Shown piece after piece: positions 1 through 5,975 of a DNA stretch of 6,347 nucleotides; within the stretch, counting starts at the first letter, position 1; each line of letters opens with the position of its first letter. The stretch covers positions 1 through 6,347 of the forward strand of contig JAHFIO010000051.1 in the NCBI GenBank assembly GCA_023246325.1, in the 5' to 3' direction. The translations under genes were made by a program, and so were the position numbers. Under the pieces are notes generated by a model that was not told the DNA's origin, searched no databases, and saw only the letters and a list, made by a program, of their open reading frames with translations. This DNA is from Candidatus Uhrbacteria bacterium (lineage in GTDB: Bacteria > Patescibacteriota > Patescibacteriia > 2-12-FULL-60-25).

Positions 1-440
1 GAACGATACAGAAATTTTTCAAATTATTTGCGTTGACAAAAACTTCTGGTTTTTGGTTCCATTATTATGGTACTTTTGATCAAAGTGCAACCATTGTCTT
101 GTCTATTGTATTTAATTTTTTTCTTTTACTAGTGGGTTGTGCAGGAATTATTTTCGTAATTTTGAAACGAGACTATAAAAATATGTTATTACGGATATGT
201 TTTTTTGGGATTGTACTTATGTCAGTAGCACCTACCATTTCTGTTGTTGTGAATAGGTATCGAATTCCCATGCTTCCATTTTTTACTTTGTTTGCAGGAT
301 ATTGGCTCGTGAATTCAAAAGGGAGAGAGAGAATATATAGCGTGATTATTGCTGTATCTTTTCTTTTTTTCTCGACTGGAGTGGATATGTGGGGAAGTTC
401 TGAAAAAATCCTTGAGCATGTGCGACGTATACGTGCGTAA
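1..440 (+). CDS. C-terminal part of a polytopic membrane protein, probably a GT39/ArnT-like glycosyltransferase (5' truncated)
   Basis: The frame is open from base 3 to the TAA at 438-440 with no upstream stop, so the gene starts before the window; the TTG at 33 is an internal Leu codon, not a start. The visible part has about four hydrophobic segments: from the TTG these are residues 19-44, 50-73, 78-94 and 101-117, followed by a charged tail. The segment NRYRIPMLPFFTLFAGYW resembles the R-[YF]-R-[IL]-P...P signature near the end of dolichyl-phosphate-mannose mannosyltransferase/ArnT-like (GT39) proteins, and the GT39-like gene at 3102 has a similar one (ARLRYPLIPIEI). Such GT-C enzymes transfer sugar from a polyprenyl-phosphate donor on the outer face of the membrane. 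The catalytic N-terminal Asp loop is not in the window, so another polytopic family such as an O-antigen ligase or polymerase cannot be excluded. The methyltransferase gene follows after 15 bp, suggesting one transcript. Confidence 0.6.
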   Translation, partial: TIQKFFKLFALTKTSGFWFHYYGTFDQSATIVLSIVFNFFLLLVGCAGIIFVILKRDYKNMLLRICFFGIVLMSVAPTISVVVNRYRIPMLPFFTLFAGYWLVNSKGRERIYSVIIAVSFLFFSTGVDMWGSSEKILEHVRRIRA

Positions 441-455
441 GGTACACTTTTTAGT

Positions 456-1088
456 ATGATATCAAATCTGACACCTCAAGTACATGCATCACACTATACA
501 CGTCTTGGATATTTATTCCCGGAGCGTTGGGCAAGTTATTGGCATCAAATTGATGCAGTACGAGCATGTACACCAGAGCGGATTTTAGAAATTGGTGTAG
601 GAAATAATATGGTCACATATGCGTTACGTATGATTGGCTTGACGGTTGATACGCTTGATATAGATTCAACTTTATATCCAACATATGTAGGATCGGTTAT
701 ATGTATACCCGTGCAGGATGAAATATATGATGTAGTGTTGTGCGCTGAAGTGCTAGAACATTTGCCCTGGGATCAATTTTCGATAGCGCTCGCTGAAATA
801 AAACGTGTTACAAAAAAAACAGCGATTATTACATTGCCACATGCAGGATATGTTTTTTCTTTTTTATATAAAATTCCTTTTGTTACATGGCGTGCACTTG
901 GTTTTAAGATTCCTTTTTTTTGGAAAACGCATATATTTAATGGGCAGCATTATTGGGAAACGGGAAAAAAGGGGTATGCACGTTCTCGAATTTTGAGAGC
1001 CGTGAAAGATGCGGGATTTGTTGTTAAGACTCAGAGAATATTTCCTGACGATCCCGCTCATTTTTGTATGGTGTGCGAAAAAATATGA
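456..1088 (+). CDS. Class I SAM-dependent methyltransferase of a surface-glycan cluster
   Basis: This 210-residue protein is a small cytoplasmic Rossmann-fold methyltransferase. Motif I is ILEIGVGN (residues 43-50), the acidic end of strand beta2 is TLDID (66-70), motif IV is YDVVLCAEVLEHLPW (91-105), and TAIITLPH (122-129) is the next strand. The HxFNGxHYWE motif (residues 159-168) followed by GKKGY is a pattern I associate with methyltransferases from polysaccharide clusters. The glycine-rich loop reads G-V-G-N-N instead of ending in the usual third Gly. The substrate is unknown; by context it is a sugar or glycolipid intermediate. The ATG at 456 is chosen because it follows the previous stop closely and gives a normal N-terminus. 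The only SD-like bases, AAGG at 439-442, lie 13 nt upstream, farther than usual. The stop overlaps the next start as ATGA, so translation of the two genes is probably coupled. Confidence 0.85.
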   Translation: MISNLTPQVHASHYTRLGYLFPERWASYWHQIDAVRACTPERILEIGVGNNMVTYALRMIGLTVDTLDIDSTLYPTYVGSVICIPVQDEIYDVVLCAEVLEHLPWDQFSIALAEIKRVTKKTAIITLPHAGYVFSFLYKIPFVTWRALGFKIPFFWKTHIFNGQHYWETGKKGYARSRILRAVKDAGFVVKTQRIFPDDPAHFCMVCEKI

Positions 1089-2191
1089 GAATCGCGATTC
1101 TGTTAAATGCACGTTTTCCAACTGAAAAAGCTTACGGAATACAAGTGCTTGCGATGGCGCGTGGATTTCGAGACTCTGGGCATGATGTTGCCATTGTTTT
1201 TCCGAGACGCTCACGAACTCCCTATGTGCAGGATACAGGGATAGATTTTATTCCTTTTGGGACTTTTTTACACTTGTCTTGGGGTTGGGTTTTTCATCTT
1301 GCGAGAATATTGGGAGCGCTTCAAAGTGTTTCGGTTTTAAAAAAATGGAAATCAGATGTTGTTTTAGTGAATGATCCAGTACAAGCGGCATTTCTAGGAA
1401 GTAAAATGAATGTAGTATGGGATGTGCACGATACACCAAATCCAAAATCAATTTGGCGTCGTATATTAATTCAATATATATTGAAAAAAGTAAAAGGTAT
1501 TGTAAGTACTAATAATTTAAAAATAGATGTATTAAAAAATATATCGCAGTATATACCATTGTATATCGTGTTACCAAATCCAGTCAGTTTTGATATTTCA
1601 ATATATAGAAATATACATCGAGATGATGCAAGACAAAAACTTGGTATTTCATTAACTGAAAAAATAGTAGTATATGCAGGGCAATTGTATGACTGGAAGG
1701 GTGTAGATACTTTGATACTGGCAGGAACGCAAATTGATGATATACGAATACATATCGTTGGAGGGCAGGGAAGCGATTTAGAGCGATGTAAAAAAATAGC
1801 AGGTAAAAATATTATTTTTCATGGCATGCAAAAACCTGAAATGGTTCCATATTGGTTACGTGCGGCAGATATAGTTGCTGTACCAAATTCAGGAAAATTT
1901 GAAGTATCGATACGTGATACAAATCCGTTGAAGTTGTATGAAGCTCTAGCTGCTGAATCTGCAATTATTGCAAGCGATTTGCCTTCATTGCATGAAGCGA
2001 CAGGGAATTCAGGGGCGGTAAAATTTGTTGAGGCTGACAATGTGGAGGCATGGGGTTCAGTTATTTCAACTATGATGTCGGATGTCATGTGTATTATGAA
2101 AATGCGGGATGCGGCTCATCATTTTCCTAGGTTGGTGAATGCGAGAGAAAGAGCGGAAGCATCAGTTTGTTTTTTCAGAAATTGTGTATAG
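1085..2191 (+). CDS. GT4-family (GT-B fold) glycosyltransferase
   Basis: This 368-residue protein has the two-domain layout of GT4 glycosyltransferases, which move a sugar from a nucleotide-sugar donor to a growing glycan at the cytoplasmic membrane face. The N-terminus MRIAILLNARFPTEKAYGIQ (1-20) is the acceptor-domain start with its typical G-x-Q region. The donor domain begins near residue 190 with IVVYAGQLYDWKGVDTLI (194-211), then HIVGGQG (223-229), FHGMQKPEMVPYWLRAADI (245-263), and the nucleotide-binding segment DTNPLKLYEALA (278-289) followed by IIASDLPSLHEA. The family's E-x7-E pair is D278-x7-E286 here. The start is the ATG at 1085, overlapping the methyltransferase stop as ATGA; a TTG at 1064 in the same frame would only add residues inside that gene. 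The last 30 bp overlap the convergent gene on the other strand, but the C-terminal RERAEASVCFF segment looks like a natural GT4 end. Donor and acceptor cannot be read from sequence. Confidence 0.88.
   Translation: MRIAILLNARFPTEKAYGIQVLAMARGFRDSGHDVAIVFPRRSRTPYVQDTGIDFIPFGTFLHLSWGWVFHLARILGALQSVSVLKKWKSDVVLVNDPVQAAFLGSKMNVVWDVHDTPNPKSIWRRILIQYILKKVKGIVSTNNLKIDVLKNISQYIPLYIVLPNPVSFDISIYRNIHRDDARQKLGISLTEKIVVYAGQLYDWKGVDTLILAGTQIDDIRIHIVGGQGSDLERCKKIAGKNIIFHGMQKPEMVPYWLRAADIVAVPNSGKFEVSIRDTNPLKLYEALAAESAIIASDLPSLHEATGNSGAVKFVEADNVEAWGSVISTMMSDVMCIMKMRDAAHHFPRLVNARERAEASVCFFRNCV
2032..2045 (+). repeat. 14-bp direct repeat, copy 1 (inside the GT4 gene)
   Basis: GGCTGACAATGTGG occurs here within codons for Glu-Ala-Asp-Asn-Val-Glu of the GT4 protein (about residues 316-321). 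It occurs again in the same orientation at 3075-3088. The two copies flank the 3' end of the GT4 gene and the whole minus-strand GT2 gene. It could be chance, or a scar of past rearrangement. Confidence 0.45.
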
Positions 2192-3001
2192 TGGACGTGT
2201 GCTTTTTTGTTCAAAAAATCTTTGTATGTATATTCCAAGTAGTATTAGGGTACAGGCAATGAGCAGTAGATTGAATCCTAAGATAAATGTAAGAACACAG
2301 TTCATTATTATGAGGTATATGGGGAGCATGGTAAATGAATATACAGAATCTATAAATAATTTTGTTTTTTTTCTAAAATTCCATTGTGATTTTCCGGTGA
2401 TGCGTTTCATACGTATATAGGGTAGTGTCATAAATTCAAATCCTGTATGTATAATTTGAAGCATAAAATGAGAATTTCGTTTTCGCGATGTGCATATAAT
2501 TTTTTGCACTTCTTTATCAAATAATATAAAATCAAATCCACCTTTTGGAATTTTTGTATTGCCAAAGGTTCGTATGGTCCACCAAAATATTTTAGCGAAA
2601 AAATGTGTCATTACATCATCATCTCGATGAATACGCTCTGCTATAATAATTTTATTTCCTTTTTGCCACATACGAACCATTTCTAAAATTAATTCTGCTG
2701 GATCTTGCAAATCCGCCATTATAACAGCAATACAATCTGAAGAAATATAATTGCATCCTGCAAGGAGGGCTATATGTGCACCGAAATTTTGTGATAATCG
2801 TAAAACATGAATACGAGAATCTTCTGTCGCTGCATTTTGCAGTATTGAATAAGAAGTGTCGTTAGATCCGTCGTCTACAAAAACGAGTTTTCCAGTTATG
2901 TGTGGTATACGATCTAAAATGTCTAATAATTTAGGTATAGTTGTAGGCAAATTTTTTTCGTTCAAGTATACAGGAACTAAAATAGTGATTGATGGTGGCA
3001 T
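2162..3001 (-). CDS. Polyprenyl-phosphate glycosyltransferase, GT2 family (GtrB/DPM1-like), short C-terminal membrane region
   Basis: The protein has 279 residues. Enzymes of this type transfer a sugar from UDP- or GDP-sugar to polyprenyl phosphate on the cytoplasmic face, making a lipid-linked monosaccharide donor. Visible motifs are TILVPVYLNE (6-15), the nucleotide-binding FVDDGSNDTS (41-50), LSQNFGAHIALLAG (69-82), the metal-site region MADLQDPAELI (95-105), GGFDFILFDKEV (154-165), and MKRITGKSQW (198-207) before a basic interface helix. The C-terminal membrane part is unusual: hydrophobic residues 226-258 run directly into GIYIQRFFEQKSTRPLY (256-272). That last stretch corresponds to the GEYxGRxYDExKxRPxY end of GtrB proteins. 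Typical relatives have two full helices and a loop in this interval. The ATG at 3001 fits the N-terminus, has no clear SD, and lies about 35 nt after a predicted transcription start. The gene opposes its neighbours and so is probably expressed on its own. Confidence 0.88.
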   Translation of the reverse strand: MPPSITILVPVYLNEKNLPTTIPKLLDILDRIPHITGKLVFVDDGSNDTSYSILQNAATEDSRIHVLRLSQNFGAHIALLAGCNYISSDCIAVIMADLQDPAELILEMVRMWQKGNKIIIAERIHRDDDVMTHFFAKIFWWTIRTFGNTKIPKGGFDFILFDKEVQKIICTSRKRNSHFMLQIIHTGFEFMTLPYIRMKRITGKSQWNFRKKTKLFIDSVYSFTMLPIYLIIMNCVLTFILGFNLLLIACTLILLGIYIQRFFEQKSTRPLYTISEKTN

Positions 3002-3042
3002 AGTATTTATTATTAAGTTTTAAGTAGGGTGCATACATGAGT

Positions 3043-3072
3043 ATGATAGTTCTCATTAGATGGGAATGACAA
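3043..3072 (-). promoter_or_regulatory. Predicted sigma70-type promoter for the GtrB-like gene
   Basis: Read on the minus strand, a -35 element TTGTCA (3067-3072) and a -10 element TATCAT (3043-3048) each match consensus at five of six bases and are 18 bp apart. Transcription would start near 3036, giving a leader of about 35 nt before the ATG at 3001. On the plus strand the same bases offer a -10-like TATGAT at 3042-3047, but no convincing -35 lies upstream of it, so the promoter for the gene at 3102 is unclear. Confidence 0.5.
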
Positions 3073-3083
3073 GCGGCTGACAA
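3067..3083 (-). promoter_or_regulatory. Candidate operator: direct repeat TTGTCA-N5-TTGTCA over the -35 region
   Basis: On the minus strand TTGTCA occurs at 3078-3083 and again at 3067-3072, exactly 11 bp apart and so on the same helix face. The downstream copy is also the predicted -35 hexamer of the GtrB-like gene. Tandem half-sites with 11-bp spacing are the layout bound by OmpR/PhoB-type response regulators, and TGTCA is the core of Pho boxes. That is only a resemblance; no regulator gene is visible in the window. Confidence 0.3.
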
Positions 3084-3088
3084 TGTGG
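3075..3088 (+). repeat. 14-bp direct repeat, copy 2 (divergent intergenic region)
   Basis: This is the second exact copy of GGCTGACAATGTGG, 14 bp upstream of the start at 3102 and overlapping half of the candidate operator. Read in the same codon phase as copy 1, it continues as Ala-Asp-Asn-Val-Ala-Ser-Tyr-Leu-Ala and then the TGA at 3103-3105. This could be a remnant of a GT4-like C-terminus or coincidence; an in-frame TGA at 3067 means no longer ORF is preserved. Confidence 0.4.
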
Positions 3089-3101
3089 CAAGCTATTTAG
3101 C

Positions 3102-4493
3102 ATGAAATTGATTGTACGGACATTGCGCTTTTATCAAAACAATAAGCAAGATATAGGTATATACACACTTGCATTTACTGTACGTTTTATTTTGTTTTTT
3201 ATTATTGTAGTTTTGATAGGTGAAAAAGGACTTAAATTAGGGGATAGTGTACAATATATTGGTCTTGCACGTTCGCTTTTGAATGGTCAGGGTTTTGTAT
3301 TAGATGGCATGCCGTTTTTTTTCAGAACAATTGGGTATCCATTTTTTTTAGCGGGAGGACTTATAATATTTCGTGGAATTGTAGGATTTGTTTTTTTTCA
3401 AATTATTCTATCATCGTTTCTGCCACTTATTATTAAGCGTTTAGCTAAACAGCTTGGGATGTCTGAAAAAATTGCATTCATGTCTGCTTGTGTAGTCGCA
3501 TGTGAGCCACATCTTGTTTTCTATTCTGTGACAGTGATGACTGAATCAATATATACGCTTATTTTATTTGCAGGATGCTTGTATATATTTCGTGCGATGG
3601 AAAATAAAAAATATGTTTATAGTGTATATGCAGGAATTTTATTTGGGATAGGAATGCTCGTTAAGCCACTTTTGCAATTATTTCCACCCATATTTTTTAT
3701 TTGTATCTTGCCATGGCGAAAAAAAATATCGTTAGTAGGTGCATTGAAACATGTTGCTATTATTTTAGGAATATGTTTTGTCGTATCTTTTTCATGGATG
3801 TATCGTAATTATTCTATATTTCATTCGTTCGCATTAAGTAATCAAGGCTCTGGAGCGCTTCTTGGGTACTTAGGAACATCTATTGTATCGGTACGTGACA
3901 AGATTACATATCAAGATGCAGAAAAAAAAGTTTTGGCAGAGTTCACCGATAGAAATGGTGCATATATTTCGGAGGCAAATCGAGGAAGATTGTATAATAC
4001 TCAGGCTTTTGAATATATAAAAATGTATCCAAATATTTTCGGTACATTGCTTATCATTAATACTATTACATTTTGGACATCGTCAAATTATAATTCATTT
4101 TTGAACTATTATCATTTAGTGCCCGCGATTGATCACAGTGTTTTACCGCCCACTCACTATCTCGCACAGGGTAGAATGAGAGAATTCTTTTTTTCATTTT
4201 GGAAAATATTTTCACAACCATTTTATTTTATTGGAGTGATTGGGCGTATAATTTGGACCACGGTGTTATTTTTGTTTTTATTTGGAGTGTTGAAGGCATA
4301 TGCTTCGTATCCTACAAATAGATATCCATTAATATTCCTTATGTCTCTCTGCGTTTATTTGACTATGATGGTATGGGTAGATGGTTTGGGTATTGAAGCT
4401 CGATTACGATATCCACTTATACCCATTGAGATACTATATGCGGTATATGGATACACTATTTTACAAAAAAAATATGGACATGAGCCCACATAA
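3102..4493 (+). CDS. GT39/ArnT-like integral membrane glycosyltransferase (GT-C fold)
   Basis: This 463-residue protein has about eleven hydrophobic segments, including residues 18-40, 95-112, 147-165, 172-203, 213-233, 310-326, 373-397, 407-425 and 433-452. After the first helix comes an outward loop with LGDSVQYIGLARSLLNGQGF (46-65). D48 is the candidate catalytic Asp of the GT-C fold, and the D-x3-Y...G-x-G-F pattern is typical of GT39/ArnT-like proteins. F-R-T-I-G-Y-P (74-80) and TESIYTLILFAG (147-158) are further family-like segments, and ARLRYPLIPIEI (433-444) is the terminal signature. A large extracytoplasmic loop spans roughly 240-308. The family takes sugar from polyprenyl-phosphate or -diphosphate donors on the outer face and moves it to lipid, protein or glycan. 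The divergent neighbour encodes a plausible synthase for such a donor. The 3' end overlaps the flippase gene by 20 bp. The acceptor is unknown. Confidence 0.8.
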   Translation: MKLIVRTLRFYQNNKQDIGIYTLAFTVRFILFFIIVVLIGEKGLKLGDSVQYIGLARSLLNGQGFVLDGMPFFFRTIGYPFFLAGGLIIFRGIVGFVFFQIILSSFLPLIIKRLAKQLGMSEKIAFMSACVVACEPHLVFYSVTVMTESIYTLILFAGCLYIFRAMENKKYVYSVYAGILFGIGMLVKPLLQLFPPIFFICILPWRKKISLVGALKHVAIILGICFVVSFSWMYRNYSIFHSFALSNQGSGALLGYLGTSIVSVRDKITYQDAEKKVLAEFTDRNGAYISEANRGRLYNTQAFEYIKMYPNIFGTLLIINTITFWTSSNYNSFLNYYHLVPAIDHSVLPPTHYLAQGRMREFFFSFWKIFSQPFYFIGVIGRIIWTTVLFLFLFGVLKAYASYPTNRYPLIFLMSLCVYLTMMVWVDGLGIEARLRYPLIPIEILYAVYGYTILQKKYGHEPT

Positions 4494-5907
4494 CCAATCT
4501 TTTAAAGTGCTTGCCGTAAAAGGTGTGGCTGCGATTTCATTCCAAAATGTACTTTTACAAGGTATTTGGTTTTTTACATCTATTGTATTATTAAATGCAA
4601 TATCTGTAACAGAATTTAGTATTTTAAAAATAGTTTTTGCTACAATAGCGGTGCCGTCTGCACTTTTTATTGCAGGATTAGATCCGATTATTTTAGCAGA
4701 TATGGGGGTAGAGCGTGAGCGAGGAAATATGGGCGTAGTAAAAAGTTTATTTCGTGCGTATATTATTTTTGAACTTGTTGCCGCTTGTTGCATATGGATA
4801 GGTTTTGTTTTTTTCTTATCATTGTTTAAGCAATATTTTGAATATTCCAGTGTAGGTACGTTGGTTAGTCAATCAGGAAGTTTACATAATACGTATCAAT
4901 ATCTCTTTGCTGCATCTTTTACTATTTTTTCTAAACCACTTCAAAATATTTACATACAATTTTTTAGTTTGTATTTTCAGTTTACTCGCGTTACCTATGT
5001 AAAATTATTTGATGAATTGGTTACATTGGGAGCAACGGTATATTTTGTATTTTTTTTACATCAAGGAATTTATGCGGCAATTCTTATACAGATTGTTTCC
5101 CCTTTTGTTGCTTTGGCACTTACAACTCCTGCTGTTATTGCATTATACAAAAAACAATTACATGAAGTAAAATCAGAATCGGCGGATTTTTTTGCTCGTA
5201 TTAAAGCACACGGAAAATGGAGTATAGGTTCAGCTTATGTTATGAAAGTTACGGATGCATTACATCTATATTTTATAGATCAGTTTATTGGGCGTCCTGC
5301 TGTTGCTATTTTCTCCTTGGCTGATGCGTTATGGGGACATCTTATTAGTTTATTTCCTATTAAATCTATACTTGATACTGTGGTTCCACAGCGCTCGTTA
5401 GATGAAACTGTGGCACGAAATAATTTGATTCGTGGAATTAAATATTCTTTTTTGGGATTTATGATATTAGGAAGTGGTGCTGCTATCGGCGGTTATCCTT
5501 TTTTGTATATGTTTTTTCCTAAGTATATTCAATCGTTCCCTGTTTTTCTTGGGTTGCTTTTATTAATACCTCGTATTGCTTTCTCATCGGCCCTTGCTCC
5601 ATTACTTCGCGCATATAAATATCAGTTTGTTGGTTTTACGGCTGCATGTATTTCTCTTTTTTTCACAACAGTTTTTGCATATATCTTGTATCCTGTATTC
5701 GGTATGAAGGGAGTTGTATGTGAAGTTGTATTAACAAGTTCGGTATACGTTTATATAAACTATGTATTGTTTATAAAAAAATATCCAGCTTTTAGAATAC
5801 AATGCAGAGAAATTTTTTCATGGGATGCATATGATTCTGAATTGATTGGTATTGCGATAAAAGGATTTTGGATTGGGTTGAATAAAATTCGACGAAAGAA
5901 CGTGTGA
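4474..5907 (+). CDS. Polysaccharide flippase, Wzx/MOP superfamily
   Basis: This 477-residue protein is hydrophobic throughout, with roughly 12-14 membrane segments, and would move undecaprenyl-linked oligosaccharide from the inner to the outer membrane face. The N-terminus shows the family pattern: KVLAVKGVAAISFQNVLLQG (11-30), a helix, SVTEFSILKIVF in place of the usual L-G-x-x-x-F-G segment, then GLDPIILADMGVERERGN (68-85). A second half begins near KAHGKWSIGSAYVMKVTDAL (244-263), followed by DQFIGRPAVAIFSLADAL (269-286), as in MOP exporters where each half starts with a short amphipathic helix. The start is the ATG at 4474, with ATG 4480 as an alternative; the open frame upstream to 4381 lies within the preceding gene and is not credible. 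It overlaps the GT39-like gene by 20 bp, so coupled translation is likely. An A8 run precedes the start and no SD is seen. The family is clear from overall pattern; the substrate is not. Confidence 0.82.
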   Translation: MDMSPHNQSFKVLAVKGVAAISFQNVLLQGIWFFTSIVLLNAISVTEFSILKIVFATIAVPSALFIAGLDPIILADMGVERERGNMGVVKSLFRAYIIFELVAACCIWIGFVFFLSLFKQYFEYSSVGTLVSQSGSLHNTYQYLFAASFTIFSKPLQNIYIQFFSLYFQFTRVTYVKLFDELVTLGATVYFVFFLHQGIYAAILIQIVSPFVALALTTPAVIALYKKQLHEVKSESADFFARIKAHGKWSIGSAYVMKVTDALHLYFIDQFIGRPAVAIFSLADALWGHLISLFPIKSILDTVVPQRSLDETVARNNLIRGIKYSFLGFMILGSGAAIGGYPFLYMFFPKYIQSFPVFLGLLLLIPRIAFSSALAPLLRAYKYQFVGFTAACISLFFTTVFAYILYPVFGMKGVVCEVVLTSSVYVYINYVLFIKKYPAFRIQCREIFSWDAYDSELIGIAIKGFWIGLNKIRRKNV

Positions 5908-5949
5908 CAGCTTATACATTATCGCGAACTTCCACAGGTATCATTATGT

Positions 5950-5975
5950 TGTATAAAAATGTAGATTTTTATATA
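5950..5975. repeat. AT-only inverted repeat between two convergent genes
   Basis: TATAAAAAT-GTAG-ATTTTTATA forms a perfect 9-bp stem with a 4-nt loop, extendable by a G-T and a T-A pair. It lies 42 bp after the flippase stop and overlaps the stop codon of the cytidylyltransferase. The position suits a bidirectional transcription end, but the stem has no G-C pairs and no separate U-tract, so a terminator role is weakly supported. Nothing else recognisable lies in the 61-bp gap from 5908 to 5968. Confidence 0.25.

Noticed and set aside
864..1214. Minus-strand open frame opposite the methyltransferase and GT4 start
   Set aside because: It crosses two convincing plus-strand genes and shows no family-like motifs.
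2203..2218. T6-GTTC-A6 hairpin just after the GT4 stop as a terminator
   Set aside because: The stem is only A-T pairs, has no U-tract after it, and lies inside the coding sequence of the minus-strand gene.
2695..2720. Loss of the first Asp in the DxD-like motif of the GtrB-like enzyme (M-A-D-L-Q-D-P)
   Set aside because: The ADLQDP form with a non-Asp residue before it is common in this GT2 subfamily, so it is not a sign of inactivation.
3037..3069. Ten-codon plus-strand ORF (MSMIVLIRWE) in the divergent intergenic region as a leader peptide
   Set aside because: No ribosome site, no regulatory codon run and no attenuator hairpin are visible; it is likely chance.
3315..4472. Homopolymer tracts of eight bases (T8 at 3315, 3342 and 3391; A8 at 3922 and 4465) as possible phase-variation sites
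   Set aside because: Runs of this length also occur elsewhere in the window (812, 2365, 5050). They are expected from Phe and Lys codons in AT-rich DNA, and all reading frames are intact.
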